A stretch of DNA of 64,000 nt from Frondihabitans peucedani (GCF_039537585.1 NZ_BAABAU010000001.1:558001-622000); one strand, 5' to 3'; numbered from the stretch's first letter, positions 32,475-42,095 are shown. The notes: generated by a model from the letters alone, not told the origin. A program made the numbers and translations.

Positions 32475-32542
32475 TGGGTGCGTGTCGCTTTCATCCTGAT
32501 CATCGACGTCGAGATCGTTCGTACGTGGCGTGGTTCATGGGA

Positions 32543-32587
32543 ATGGGGTGCTCCCCCGGCCTTTGTGCGACCGGGCGAGCACCCCAT
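32543..32587 (-). terminator. Intercistronic hairpin between binding-protein and permease genes
   Basis: 11-bp perfect outer stem ATGGGGTGCTC (32543-32553) / 32577-32587, a one-base mismatch, then a 5-bp inner stem and an 11-base loop. It lies 48 bases after the binding-protein stop and 69 before the permease start. Such structures lower downstream transcription and protect the upstream mRNA, giving excess binding protein. Confidence 0.7.
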
Positions 32588-32635
32588 CCTGCTCACGTGT
32601 CCGTCCACCCTAGCGGGCGGTCACGCTCGCTCGGG

Positions 32636-34294
32636 TCAGCGCGAGAGCGCCGCGTAGCGGAACTTGAAGGACGCGTCGAGCGTCGTGTCGACACCCTTGA
32701 CGTCTTTCCCGGAGACCGCGACCTGCGCGCCCTGGAGCAGCGGGAGGGTCGAGATGTCGCCGGCCTCGAGCGTCTGGATCTGCTCGATGTCCTTCGTCCG
32801 GGCCGAGGCGTCGGTCTCGCTGCGCTGCTTGTCGATCAGGGTGTCGACCTGCGGGTTGTTGTAGTGGTTCAGCAGGAAGCCGCCGTCGACGTCCTTGCCG
32901 TCCGCGCCCGGCGAGGGCAGGAAGAACGGCGTCAGGTAGTTGTCGGCGTCGCTGTAGTCGGGGAACCAGCCGAGCTGGTACAGCGGGTAGGCGTCTTTCG
33001 TGCGCTGCGTGCTGTACGTGTCGTAGAGGGTCGACTGCAGGTTGACCTTGAACAGGCCGGTCTTCTCGAGCTGCGACTTGATCAGGGCGTACTCGTCGTC
33101 GGAGGACGCGCCGTAGTGGTCGGGCGTGTACTGGAGGTTCAGCGTGACCGGGGTCGCGACACCGGCGGAGTTCAGGGTCGACTTCGCCTTGCTGGTGCTG
33201 GGGCCGCCGTTGCCGTCGCCGTACATCGTCTTGAACGGCGTGATCGAGCCGGTCAGGCCGTCGGGCACGGCCGAGTAGAGGGGCGTGTAGCTGCCCTTGT
33301 ACACGTCGGAGGAGAGGGCTTCGCGGTCGACCGAGTCGGCCACGGCCTGACGGACGGCGAGGGCCTTCTTCGAGTCGGCCTCCGAGGTCTTGGCGCCGTA
33401 GGGCATCGTGTCGAAGTTGAAGACGATGTAGCGGATCTCGCCGCCGGGGCCGTCGTGGACCGTGACGTTCTTGTTCTTCTTGAGCGACGCGAGGTCGGTG
33501 GGGCTGAGCGACCGGTAGGCCACGTCGACGTCGCCCTTCTGGACGGCGAGTTTGAGGTCGGTCTCGTCGGTGAAGTACTGGGCCGTGATCGACTTCGTCT
33601 TCGCGTCGCCGAGGATGCCCTTGTAGCCGGTGAAGGCCTTGTACTGGATGAGCTCCTTGGGCTTGTACTGCGAGATCGAGTACTGCCCGGCGAAGCCCTC
33701 GCCCTTGACGATGGCGGCGTCGGAGGTCACCTTGGTGGCCGAGAAGACCTGCTCGTCGACGATCGGGCCGGCGGGGCTCGACAGCACCTGCGGCCAGGTC
33801 TGGTCGTTGGCGCTCTTGAGTGTGAAGACCACGGTGGTGGCGTCGGGAGCGGCGGTCGACTTGAGGTTCGACAGCAGCGACGACGGGCCGTTGGGGTCGG
33901 CGATCGCGAGCTGGCGGTCGAAGGTGAACTTGACGTCGGACGAGGTCAGGGCGTCGCCGTTGGCGAACTTGAGGCCCTTCTTGAGCCTGACCGTGTACTC
34001 GGTCGGGCTCGTGAACGACGCGCTCGTGGCGATGTCGGGCTTCACGTCGGGCGAGCCGTACGGCGTGTTCATGAGGAACGGGTAGACCTGGTTCATCACG
34101 GCGAACGAGCCGTTGTCGTACGAGCCGGCCGGGTCGAGCGAGGTGATGACGTCGGAGGTGCCGACGATCACGCTGTCGAGACTCGTGTTGCTGGTCGAGC
34201 CGCCGGAAGCGCAGCCGGCCAGGACCAGAGCCGTGGCAGCAGCGCCGCCGACTCCGATCAGCAGGCGACGCCCGAGAGTGGACTTCGAATTCAA
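32636..34294 (-). CDS. Peptide-type ABC transporter substrate-binding lipoprotein
   Basis: 552-residue family-5 solute-binding protein. Lipoprotein signal GRRLLIGVGGAAATALVLAGC, then VGTSDVITSLDPAGSYDNGSFAVMNQVY, EYTVRLKKGLKFANGDALTSSDVKFTFDR and VRQAVADSVDREAL, all class hallmarks. Start is the TTG at 34294, preceded at 8 bases by AAGGGG and giving the short basic n-region MNSKSTLGRR; no ATG or GTG fits better. First gene of the six-gene operon. Ligands of the family include peptides, nickel and sugars, so the true substrate is open. Confidence 0.92.
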   Translation of the reverse strand: MNSKSTLGRRLLIGVGGAAATALVLAGCASGGSTSNTSLDSVIVGTSDVITSLDPAGSYDNGSFAVMNQVYPFLMNTPYGSPDVKPDIATSASFTSPTEYTVRLKKGLKFANGDALTSSDVKFTFDRQLAIADPNGPSSLLSNLKSTAAPDATTVVFTLKSANDQTWPQVLSSPAGPIVDEQVFSATKVTSDAAIVKGEGFAGQYSISQYKPKELIQYKAFTGYKGILGDAKTKSITAQYFTDETDLKLAVQKGDVDVAYRSLSPTDLASLKKNKNVTVHDGPGGEIRYIVFNFDTMPYGAKTSEADSKKALAVRQAVADSVDREALSSDVYKGSYTPLYSAVPDGLTGSITPFKTMYGDGNGGPSTSKAKSTLNSAGVATPVTLNLQYTPDHYGASSDDEYALIKSQLEKTGLFKVNLQSTLYDTYSTQRTKDAYPLYQLGWFPDYSDADNYLTPFFLPSPGADGKDVDGGFLLNHYNNPQVDTLIDKQRSETDASARTKDIEQIQTLEAGDISTLPLLQGAQVAVSGKDVKGVDTTLDASFKFRYAALSR

Positions 34295-34392
34295 GGTGGT
34301 GACCCCTTTGTATCGGTGGAGGGAGCCGGGGCGGGGCGGCGGCAGGCGCCACCGTGCTGCGATACGCACCCGGGATGACTCATTGGTAACAC

Positions 34393-34411
34393 ACGGCCGC
34401 GCACCGGCCGT
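34393..34411 (-). terminator. Small hairpin downstream of dnaG
   Basis: 7-bp stem ACGGCCG / CGGCCGT with a 5-base loop, 61 bases after the dnaG stop, followed on the minus strand by GTGTTACC. It could end the dusB-dgt-dnaG transcript before the transporter operon; the remaining 178-base gap must also hold the transporter promoter, which I cannot place with confidence. Confidence 0.45.
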
Positions 34412-34472
34412 AATTCAGGTCGAAGTGTTTACAGGCCCGCAACGAGCCGCGCAGGATGCGTGCGTTCGTGCC

Positions 34473-36377
34473 CTATTCGTTGCGGAGCGAGCGGCGCGCT
34501 GCCTCGACTTCGACCAGCCTCTGCGCTATCCGGCTGCGCTTCTCGGGATCGTCGCGGGGGTCGGTGCGGTGCATCTGACCGAGGAGCTCGGCCTTCTGCC
34601 GGAGGAGGTCGCGCTCGACGAGCGCCGACAGGATGCCCTCGCAGTAGACCGCCATGTCGCGACCCTCGCGCTCGGGCAGCGGCCCGACGGCGAGCTCCTG
34701 AACGAGGCCGAGGAACGGCCCGGGCGTCTGGGCGAGCACCGCCTCGACGTAGTTCGGCGCGTCGAGCTGGTCGAGGCTCGCCGCGACGGCGTCGCGCACC
34801 ACCGACAGCGAGCCGTTGACGAACACCGCGAAGGCCGCCTGCGTCGTCAGGTCGCGAGACGCCGCGGTGGGGTGCTGCAGGATCGCCATGAGCGCGTCGC
34901 GCTCCATGCGCGTCGACGGGTCGTCGGGGAGGCGCAGGATGCTCGGGCCCTCTTCCGCAGGCGGAGCCTCGGGGAGGCTCGTGATCGACTGCCGCGACGG
35001 GTCGCTCGAGGGGGCGAGGCGCTCGACGGCCTTCGGAGCTGCCGCGGCCTTCGTCGCGGCGAACACGGCGGGCTCGACCTCGGACGGGTCGATGCCGAGC
35101 CAGCCGGAGAGGGCCCGGATGTAGCCCTGCATCAGCGACCGGTCGCGGATGCCCGCCACGACGGGTGCGGCGGCGCGGAGACCGGAGGACCGGCCGTCGA
35201 CGGTCTCGAGGTCGTGCCCCTCGAGGGTGCGCTTGATCATGAACTCGAACATCGGCCGCTTGCTGGTGATCATCCGCCGGACGGCGTCGTCGCCGCGGTT
35301 GAGCCTCAGGTCGCAGGGGTCGAGCCCGTCGGGCGCGATGGCCACGAACGTCTGGCTGGCGAACCGCTGCTCCTCGGTGAAGGCGCGGCTGGCGGCGCGC
35401 TGACCGGCCTCGTCGGGGTCGAAGGTGAAGACGACCTCGCCGCCGGCAGACGTGTCGAGACCGCGCGAGTCGCCGATCATCGGCCGGAGCACCTTGATGT
35501 GGTCGACGCCGAACGAGGTGCCGCAGGTCGCGACCGCGGTCGTGACCCCCGCGAGGTGACAGGCCATGACGTCGGTGTAGCCCTCGACGATGACGACCTG
35601 CTTCTCTTTCGAGATGTCGCGCCGGGCGAGGTCGAGCCCGTAGAGCACCTGCGACTTGTGGTAGATCGGCGTCTCGGGGGTGTTGAGGTACTTCGGCCCG
35701 TTGTCGTCGTCGAGGAGCTTGCGCGCGCCGAAGCCGATGGTCGCGCCCGTGACGTCGCGGATCGGCCAGATCAGCCGGCCGCGGAAGCGGTCGTACGCGT
35801 TGCGGTCGCCCTGGCTCAGGAGCCCGGACGTGAGGAGCTCGTCTTCGGAGAACCCGCGGCCCTTGAGATGCGAGCGGAGCGCGTCGAACGACTTGGGTGC
35901 GAAGCCCACGCCGAAGCGGGCGGCCGCCGCAGGATCGAAGCCCCGCTCGCCCAGGAAGCGCCGGCCCGGGTCGGCCTCGGGTGCCGTCAGGTGCTCCACG
36001 AAGAACTCGCGGGCCGCCTCGTTCGCAGCCAGGAGGCGGGCGCGGTTGCCGTGGTCGCTCGCCTGCCCGCCGTCTTCGTAGTGCAGCGTGAAGTTGATCC
36101 GGGCGGCCATGCGCTCCACGGCCTCCTGGAAGGTCGTGTGATCGGTCTTCTGGATGAAGCTGAAGACGTCTCCGTCTTCACCGCAGCCGAAGCAGTGGTA
36201 GCGGCCGACCTGCGGCCGGACGTGGAAGCTGGGGCTCCGCTCGTCGTGGAAGGGGCACAGGCCCTTGAGCGAGCCGACCCCGGCGCCCTTGAGGTCGACG
36301 TAGTCGCCGACGACGTCGGCGATGTTGACGCGCGACCGCACCTCGTCGATGTCGGCGCGCTTGATCAGCCCGGCCAC
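34473..36377 (-). CDS. dnaG: DNA primase
   Basis: 634 residues. N-terminal CHC2-type zinc domain: CPFHDERSPSFHVRPQVGRYHCFGCG; TOPRIM core with VIVEGYTDVMA and the acidic VFTFDPDEAG; C-terminal helicase-binding region. Synthesises RNA primers for replication. The GTG at 36377 (MAGLIKRADIDEVRSRVNI) is preferred, with GGAG 6 bases upstream and the normal N-terminus; 15 more codons are open upstream but look unlike the family. The gene follows dgt after 55 bases, coupling primer synthesis and dNTP control as in many actinobacteria. Confidence 0.96.
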   Translation of the reverse strand: MAGLIKRADIDEVRSRVNIADVVGDYVDLKGAGVGSLKGLCPFHDERSPSFHVRPQVGRYHCFGCGEDGDVFSFIQKTDHTTFQEAVERMAARINFTLHYEDGGQASDHGNRARLLAANEAAREFFVEHLTAPEADPGRRFLGERGFDPAAAARFGVGFAPKSFDALRSHLKGRGFSEDELLTSGLLSQGDRNAYDRFRGRLIWPIRDVTGATIGFGARKLLDDDNGPKYLNTPETPIYHKSQVLYGLDLARRDISKEKQVVIVEGYTDVMACHLAGVTTAVATCGTSFGVDHIKVLRPMIGDSRGLDTSAGGEVVFTFDPDEAGQRAASRAFTEEQRFASQTFVAIAPDGLDPCDLRLNRGDDAVRRMITSKRPMFEFMIKRTLEGHDLETVDGRSSGLRAAAPVVAGIRDRSLMQGYIRALSGWLGIDPSEVEPAVFAATKAAAAPKAVERLAPSSDPSRQSITSLPEAPPAEEGPSILRLPDDPSTRMERDALMAILQHPTAASRDLTTQAAFAVFVNGSLSVVRDAVAASLDQLDAPNYVEAVLAQTPGPFLGLVQELAVGPLPEREGRDMAVYCEGILSALVERDLLRQKAELLGQMHRTDPRDDPEKRSRIAQRLVEVEAARRSLRNE

Positions 36378-36432
36378 GGTTCTCCGCCTCTCCCCGACCC
36401 GATGCCATGACCGGCCACCCACGTGGACGACG

Positions 36433-37749
36433 TCATGCCCGCACGAGCCGCTCGTGCCAGGCCGTGGCGCTCTGATCGGTGAGCGACGCCACCTGGTCGA
36501 CCACGACGCGCTTCCGCGCAGCGTCGTCGCGAGCGAGCGACCAGTCGGTGGCGAAGCCGGGGTCGAGCTCGCTGGGGCCGGACTCCCAGAGGGCGTCGGA
36601 GAGCTCCGTGAGGAGCTCGCGCTGCTTGACGTAGATGGGCTGGCGGGCGTTGTGCGTCATCACGAAGGCGGCCACGATGCCCTTGAGCGCGGCGATCTCG
36701 CCGATGATCTCGGCGGGGATGACGACGCTCGCCGAGAACCGGATGAGGCTCTCCTGCGGGTAGTGCTCACGGGTGGCCTCCCGGGCCGATGCGGCGAAGT
36801 GCCCGATCAGCTGACTCGTGAGGTTCTTCAGCCGAGCCTGGTCGACCCGGCCCCCGTCGTAGTCGTCGAGCCAGACGTCGAGCGATCGCAGGCGCTCGAA
36901 CGCCTCCGCGAGCTCGTCGCGGCTGAGCTCGCCGCCCACCCACGCGTGCGTGGCCGAGATGAGGGCGTCGTGCTCCTCGACGCTCCCGAGGGAGCCGACG
37001 TCGATGTAGCCGTTGACAACGGCGTCCTCGAAGTCGTGCACGGAGTAGGCGATGTCGTCGCTGAGGTCCATCACCTGGGCCTCGATGCACCGCTGCCGGC
37101 GCGGTGCCCCCTGGCGCAGCCAGTCGAAGGCGGGGGTGTCGTCGTCGTAGAAGCCGAACTTGGTGCGGCCGCCGGGGTCGGCGACGCCCTGCGCGGCCGG
37201 CCAGGGGTACTTGCAGCTCGCGTCGAGGCTGGCTCGGGTGAGGTTGAGCCCGAAACTGAAGCCCTCGGCGTCGATGACCTTGGGCTCGATCCTGGTCAGG
37301 AGCCGGAGCGTCTGCGCGTTGCCCTCGAAGCCGCCGATGTCGGTCGACCAGTCGTTCAGGGCCTTCTCGCCGTTGTGGCCGAACGGCGGGTGACCGAGGT
37401 CGTGAGCGAGGCAGGCCGTGTCGACGACGTCGGGGTCGAGACCGAGGCTCGTCGCGAGCTCCCGCCCGACCTGCGCGACCTCGAGCGAGTGCGTCAGACG
37501 GTTGCGGGCGAAGTCGAGACCCGCCGTCGGACTCAGCACCTGCGTCTTCGCGGCCAGGCGGCGGAGCGCGCTCGAGTGGAGGAGCCGGGCGCGGTCGCGG
37601 GCGAAGTCGCTGCGACGGCTCGAGTGCTGCTCGGGCAGCCAGCGCTGGGTGTCGTGCTCGGTGTAGCCGAGCGCGGCGGCCAGGGGCGACACCGTGTGAC
37701 TGCCCGTCGAGGCGGAGACCTGGTGCGGGTTCGGCTGCTGGTGGTTCAC
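36433..37749 (-). CDS. dgt: Deoxyguanosinetriphosphate triphosphohydrolase-like protein
   Basis: 438-residue HD-domain dNTPase that cleaves dNTPs to nucleosides and triphosphate. Metal-binding histidines and aspartates: NRLTHSLEV, CLAHDLGHPPFGHNGE and LSDDIAYSVHD. The start GTG at 37749 gives MNHQQPNPHQ; AAGGG is 5 bases upstream. The frame is open another 147 codons upstream, but that stretch is arginine/serine-rich antisense of dusB and is rejected. Middle gene of the dusB-dgt-dnaG run. Confidence 0.94.
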   Translation of the reverse strand: MNHQQPNPHQVSASTGSHTVSPLAAALGYTEHDTQRWLPEQHSSRRSDFARDRARLLHSSALRRLAAKTQVLSPTAGLDFARNRLTHSLEVAQVGRELATSLGLDPDVVDTACLAHDLGHPPFGHNGEKALNDWSTDIGGFEGNAQTLRLLTRIEPKVIDAEGFSFGLNLTRASLDASCKYPWPAAQGVADPGGRTKFGFYDDDTPAFDWLRQGAPRRQRCIEAQVMDLSDDIAYSVHDFEDAVVNGYIDVGSLGSVEEHDALISATHAWVGGELSRDELAEAFERLRSLDVWLDDYDGGRVDQARLKNLTSQLIGHFAASAREATREHYPQESLIRFSASVVIPAEIIGEIAALKGIVAAFVMTHNARQPIYVKQRELLTELSDALWESGPSELDPGFATDWSLARDDAARKRVVVDQVASLTDQSATAWHERLVRA

Positions 37750-37798
37750 GCGGGCCCTTCGGGCGGGGAGGACGGACGGGGAAGGACGCTCTGCGCGC

Positions 37799-39016
37799 TC
37801 ACCCGCCGCTGTGGTGCAGCTCGGCTGCGGCCAGCTCGCCCCGGAACGCCTCGTCGAGCTCGCGGCTCTCGAGCCAGCGGTCGGGGAGCGACGGCGTCTT
37901 CGGGCTGCCCGCCCGCCCGCGCGGGCCCTCGGCCTCGGCGCCGGGGTACGGCTGCGACCCGTCGAGAGTGCCGAGGAGGTCGTCGATCTCGGCGAGGGTC
38001 GACGACGCGGCCAGGCTGGCCCGCACCTCTCCCCCGACGGGATAGCCCTTGAAGTACCAGGCGACGTGCTTGCGGATGTCGCGGCAGGCGCGGTCTTCTT
38101 CGCCGAAGAAGTCGACGAGGAGCTCGGCATGGCGTCGGAACGCGCGCGCGACCTCGCCGAGCGACGGCTCGGCCTTCGCGACCTCGCCACGGAAGGCCGC
38201 GGCCAGATCGCCGAACAGCCAGGGGCGGCCGAGGCAGCCCCGACCGACGACGACGCCGTCGCAGCCGGTCTCGTCGACCATGCGCAGCGCGTCTGCCGCC
38301 GACCAGATGTCGCCGTTGCCGAGCACCGGCACGCCCGTGATCGTCTCTTTGAGAGTCGCGATGGCGCTCCAGTCGGCCTGCCCCGAGTAGTACTCGGAGG
38401 CCGTGCGGGCGTGCAGAGCGATCGAGGCCACGCCGGCGCCTTCGGCTGCCTTGCCCGCCTCGAGATAGGTGAGGTGGTCGGAGTCGATGCCCTTGCGCAT
38501 CTTGACCGTCAGCGGGATGTCGCCGGCCGCGCGGACCGCCCGCTCGACGATCTCGCGGAACAGCCCGAGCTTCCAGGGCAGAGCTGCGCCGCCGCCCCTC
38601 CTGGTCACCTTCGCGACCGGGCAGCCGAAGTTGAGGTCGATGTGGTCGGCGCGGTCTTCGGCGACCAGCATGGTCACGGCCTCGGCGACGGTGTTCGGCT
38701 CGACGCCGTAGAGCTGGATGCTCCGCACCGACTCGCTCTCGTGGTGCGTGATGAGCCGCATTGACTCGGGGGTGCGCTCGACGAGGGCGCGGCTGGTGAT
38801 CATCTCGCTGACGTAGAGGCCGGCGCCGTACTCGCGGCAGAGCCTGCGGTACGCCGTGTTGGTGATCCCTGCCATCGGCGCGAGCACGACCGGGGAGTCG
38901 ACCGTCAGTCGGCCGATCCCGAGGCTCGTCGGACGCGAGCCAGTGCGGGCCGTCGCCTGGCCTGTCGCCTCGGCCGGCGCCTCGCCCGGGGTGAATTCTG
39001 TCAGAGTGGTTGTCAT
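37799..39016 (-). CDS. dusB: tRNA-dihydrouridine synthase
   Basis: 405-residue flavoprotein reducing uridines in the tRNA D-loop. Motifs: VVLAPMAGITNTAYR (FMN/active-site loop), the catalytic Cys in DLNFGCPVAKVTRRGGGAAL, VKMRKGID, IALHARTASEYYSG and GNGDIWSAADALRM. The C-terminal domain has FFGEEDRACRDIRKHVAWYFKG. ATG at 39016 lies 8 bases after a good -10, GATAAT, suggesting leaderless initiation. 37 poorly conserved residues precede the barrel. Confidence 0.95.
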   Translation of the reverse strand: MTTTLTEFTPGEAPAEATGQATARTGSRPTSLGIGRLTVDSPVVLAPMAGITNTAYRRLCREYGAGLYVSEMITSRALVERTPESMRLITHHESESVRSIQLYGVEPNTVAEAVTMLVAEDRADHIDLNFGCPVAKVTRRGGGAALPWKLGLFREIVERAVRAAGDIPLTVKMRKGIDSDHLTYLEAGKAAEGAGVASIALHARTASEYYSGQADWSAIATLKETITGVPVLGNGDIWSAADALRMVDETGCDGVVVGRGCLGRPWLFGDLAAAFRGEVAKAEPSLGEVARAFRRHAELLVDFFGEEDRACRDIRKHVAWYFKGYPVGGEVRASLAASSTLAEIDDLLGTLDGSQPYPGAEAEGPRGRAGSPKTPSLPDRWLESRELDEAFRGELAAAELHHSGG

Positions 39017-39112
39017 CGGGTTCGATTATCCCAGACCTGTGCCGGTGCGCGATCCTGCTGTCGGCTCCCGTGGAGAAGTGAGCGGCCCGAGCCGCCTGTG
39101 GAGAGGACTCCC

Positions 39113-39607
39113 ATGACGACTGTCCCCAGTGCCTCCGGCACCGACCGAGTGACGCAGGATGCCGCGGCCCGCGGTCTCGAGGTCGAGGTCGTCTCGCGCC
39201 CCGCTGCCGGGAGCCTCCACGAGGCGGCCGAGCTCCTCGGCATCGAGCCGGCCAGCATCGTCAAGAGCCTCGTGGTCAAGAAGCACGACGGCACCTTCCT
39301 GTTCGCTCTGGTGCCGGGCGGCCGGCAGATCTCGTGGTCGAAGCTCCGCTCGGTCGTCGCGGTCAACAAGCTGTCGCTCCCCTCGCCCGAGCTCGCCCTC
39401 GAGGCGACGGGCTACGAGCGCGGCACCATCACGCCGATCGGCAGCAGCACCGCGTGGCCGGTGTTCGCCGACGAGCGGATCCGCGGCCGGCGGGTCGCCC
39501 TCGGCGCCGGAGCCCACGGCTTCAGCGCGTTCGTCGACGGCGACGCGCTCCTGGCGGCCTACGACGCCGTCGTCGCCGACATCACCGACGACGAGGTCCC
39601 TCGCTAG
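39113..39607 (+). CDS. YbaK/prolyl-tRNA editing domain protein
   Basis: 164 residues of the Cys/Pro-tRNA deacylase fold: N-terminal GTDRVTQDAAARGLEVEVV, then EAAELLGIEPASIVKSLVVKK with the conserved Lys (about 52), and the C-terminal TPIGSSTAWPVFADERI. Members trim misacylated tRNAs (Cys-tRNA-Pro or others). The ATG at 39113 has AGGA 6 bases upstream. Convergent with the next gene, with only 3 bases between the stops. Confidence 0.9.
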   Translation: MTTVPSASGTDRVTQDAAARGLEVEVVSRPAAGSLHEAAELLGIEPASIVKSLVVKKHDGTFLFALVPGGRQISWSKLRSVVAVNKLSLPSPELALEATGYERGTITPIGSSTAWPVFADERIRGRRVALGAGAHGFSAFVDGDALLAAYDAVVADITDDEVPR

Positions 39608-39610
39608 CGG

Positions 39611-39874
39611 TCAGAGCGAGGCGCCCTCGTCGAGCGCGGCGGTGACCGCGCGCGCGGACGCGGCTGCCGCCTCGGCGGGCGACGGCTCGATGTCGACAGA
39701 GTCGATGTCGACCGAGTCGACGTCGATCACGTCGGCTTCGATTTCGGCGACGCCGTCGAGTGGTTCGACGGATACGACGGCGCCGGGCAGCAGGCAGCTG
39801 TCGCCCTCGCAGGCGGCTGCGGCGGCGTCGCCGAGCATCTTGAACGGCCCGGTCTGTGACACGGAGCCGCTCAT
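39611..39874 (-). CDS. Small acidic protein of unknown function
   Basis: 87 residues. N-terminal SQTGPFKMLGDAAAAACEGDSCLLPG with two close cysteines, then an acidic segment with repeated DSVDI units and an alanine-rich C-terminal helix. Not recognised by family. The ATG overlaps the stop of the DsbA-like gene (ATGA), which argues strongly for co-expression; a CxxxxC-containing small protein beside an oxidoreductase may be a redox partner (inference). Confidence 0.65.
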   Translation of the reverse strand: MSGSVSQTGPFKMLGDAAAAACEGDSCLLPGAVVSVEPLDGVAEIEADVIDVDSVDIDSVDIEPSPAEAAAASARAVTAALDEGASL

Positions 39875-40572
39875 CGGGCGGCCGCCTCGTCGGTCTGGCC
39901 GGAGGGCTCGCCGGCCGAGCCGCTGGCGATCTCGGCGGCGACCGTGCGGAGGACGTCGGCGAAGACCGCGGGATCCTGCGCGCCCGACACCCCGTAGGTG
40001 TTCTCGAAGACGAAGAACGGGACGCCGTTGATGCCGTACTCGGCCGCCTGGGCCTGATCGGCCCGGACGTCCGCGAGGTGCTCGTCGCTCTCGAGGGAGC
40101 GCAGCACGTCGTCGCGGTCGAGGCCGGCCTCGGCGGCGATGTCGGCGAGGACGTCGAGCCGGCCGAGGTGACGGCCCTGCTCGAAGTAGGCCGACAGGAG
40201 AGCCTCGGTCAGCACGAGCTGCACGCCGCGCGCCTTGGCGTAGTGCAGGAGCTGGTGCGCCTTGACCGTGTTGGTGTGGTGCATGGCGTTGAAGTCGTAG
40301 TGGAGCCCGACCGACTCGGCGATCCCGCCGACGGTGTCGAGCATCTGCTTCGCCTGGGCCGGGGCGAGGCCCTTGTGACCGGCGAGGAACTCGACCTCGT
40401 TGCCCTCGAAGTCGACGGGGGTGTCGGGCGAGAGCTCGAACGAGTGGTACTCGACCTCGACCTCCCCGTCGAAGGAGGCGGCGGCGGCCTCGAATTTGCG
40501 CTTGCCGATGAAGCACCACGGGCACGCGATGTCGGACCAGACGTCGACCTTGATGGGAGTACTCGAATTCAC
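39871..40572 (-). CDS. DsbA-family (FrnE-type) oxidoreductase
   Basis: 233 residues, thioredoxin-like. Active site CPWC in VWSDIACPWCFIGKRKFEAA (about residues 17-20); helical insertion with LAPAQAKQMLDTV and HHTNTVKAHQLLHYAKARG; C-terminal GINGVPFFVFENTYGVSGAQ, with the cis-Pro typical of the fold. FrnE-like proteins are cytoplasmic and tied to oxidative stress. GTG start at 40572 with AGGGG about 12 bases upstream. Followed by the small acidic gene with a 4-base overlap. Confidence 0.92.
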   Translation of the reverse strand: MNSSTPIKVDVWSDIACPWCFIGKRKFEAAAASFDGEVEVEYHSFELSPDTPVDFEGNEVEFLAGHKGLAPAQAKQMLDTVGGIAESVGLHYDFNAMHHTNTVKAHQLLHYAKARGVQLVLTEALLSAYFEQGRHLGRLDVLADIAAEAGLDRDDVLRSLESDEHLADVRADQAQAAEYGINGVPFFVFENTYGVSGAQDPAVFADVLRTVAAEIASGSAGEPSGQTDEAAAR

Positions 40573-40652
40573 ACCCGGGCCAACCCCTCGCTCGGCTCCC
40601 GCATTCCGCCCGACCCTGCCGCGTCGCGGCCCGGCGCCGGGCGGAGCCGCAG

Positions 40653-42038
40653 CTAGCAGCCGATCAGCTGCCCCGCGAGGTATCCCTCGAGCTTGTCGAG
40701 CGACACCCGCTCTTGCGCCATCGTGTCGCGCTCGCGCACGGTCACGGCGTTGTCGTCGAGCGAGTCGAAGTCGACGGTGACGCAGAACGGCGTGCCGATC
40801 TCGTCTTGGCGGCGGTAGCGGCGGCCGATCGCGCCGGCGTCGTCGAAGTCGATGTTCCAGTGCTTGCGGAGGCCGGCCGCGACCGAGCGCGCGAGCGGCG
40901 AGAGGTTCTCGTTGCGCGACAGCGGCAGCACGGCGACCTTGACGGGCGAGAGGCGCCGGTCGAGCTTCAGCACGGTGCGCTTGTCGACGCCGCCCTTGGC
41001 GTTGGGCGCCTCGTCTTCGTGGAACGAGTCGACGAGGAACGCCATCAGCGCGCGGGTCAGACCGAATGCGGGCTCGATGACGAAGGGTATCCAGCGCTCG
41101 TTCTTGGTCTGGTCGAAGTACGACAGGTCGACGCCGGAGGCCTCGGAGTGCGTGCGGAGATCGAAGTCCGTGCGGTTCGCGACTCCCATGAGCTCGCCCC
41201 ACTCCGAGCCCGCGAAGCGGAACTTGTACTCAAGGTCGACGGTGCGCTTGGAGTAGTGCGACAGCTTCTCGGTCGGGTGCTCGTAGCGGCGCATGTTCTC
41301 GGGCGTGATGCCGAGCTGCAGGTACCACTCCTCGCAGGCGTCTATCCAGTACTGGAACCACTCCTCGTCGGTGCCGGGCTCGACGAAGAACTCCATCTCC
41401 ATCTGCTCGAACTCGCGGGTGCGGAAGATGAAGTTGCCGGGGGTGATCTCGTTGCGGAACGACTTGCCGACCTGTGCGATGCCGAAGGGGGGCTTCATGC
41501 GCGCCGAGCCCATGACGTTCGCGAAGTTGACGAAGATGCCCTGCGCGGTCTCGGGGCGGAGGTACGCCATGCCCTGCTCGTTGTCGACCGGGCCGAGGAA
41601 GGTCTTGAGGAGGCCGGAGAAGTTCTGCGGCTCGGTCCACGAGCCCTCCTGGCCGGTGTCGGGGTCGCGGATGTCGGCGAGGCCGTTGACCGGCGGGTGG
41701 CCGTGCTTCTGCTCGTACGCCTCGAGCAGGTGATCGGCGCGGAAGCGCTTGTGGGTGTGGAGCGACTCGACGAGAGGGTCGCTGAAGACCTCGACGTGGC
41801 CGGACGCCTCCCACACCTTGCGGGGCAGGATCACCGAGGAGTCGAGCCCGACGATGTCGTCGCGGCCCTGCACCATGAACTTCCACCACTGCTGCTTGAT
41901 GTTCTCTTTGAGCGCGACGCCGAGGGGCCCGTAGTCCCAGGCCGACCGCGAACCGCCGTAGATCTCGCCCGCCTGGTAGACGAACCCCCGGCGCTTGGCC
42001 AGGGCGATGACGGAATCGAGACGGTTGGGGGCTGCCAC
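40653..42038 (-). CDS. glyS: Glycyl-tRNA synthetase (class IIa, single chain)
   Basis: 461 residues. Class II motifs: [20 protein letters not shown], motif 2 [25 protein letters not shown], motif 3 [10 protein letters not shown], and a C-terminal anticodon-binding domain with [12 protein letters not shown]. Charges tRNA-Gly. This is the eukaryote/actinobacterial alpha2 type rather than the GlyQ/GlyS tetramer. GTG start at 42038 with GGAG 9 bases upstream. Confidence 0.96.
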   Translation of the reverse strand: MAAPNRLDSVIALAKRRGFVYQAGEIYGGSRSAWDYGPLGVALKENIKQQWWKFMVQGRDDIVGLDSSVILPRKVWEASGHVEVFSDPLVESLHTHKRFRADHLLEAYEQKHGHPPVNGLADIRDPDTGQEGSWTEPQNFSGLLKTFLGPVDNEQGMAYLRPETAQGIFVNFANVMGSARMKPPFGIAQVGKSFRNEITPGNFIFRTREFEQMEMEFFVEPGTDEEWFQYWIDACEEWYLQLGITPENMRRYEHPTEKLSHYSKRTVDLEYKFRFAGSEWGELMGVANRTDFDLRTHSEASGVDLSYFDQTKNERWIPFVIEPAFGLTRALMAFLVDSFHEDEAPNAKGGVDKRTVLKLDRRLSPVKVAVLPLSRNENLSPLARSVAAGLRKHWNIDFDDAGAIGRRYRRQDEIGTPFCVTVDFDSLDDNAVTVRERDTMAQERVSLDKLEGYLAGQLIGC

Positions 42039-42095
42039 GTGTGATGCTCCAAAGGAATCCGGCGCCGGACTGGGTGCCCGACGTACCCCGACAGC

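Noticed and set aside
37750-38190. 147-codon N-terminal extension of dgt
   Set aside because: The extension is Arg/Ser/Ala-rich antisense of dusB; the normal dNTPase N-terminus and a ribosome-binding site fit the GTG at 37749.
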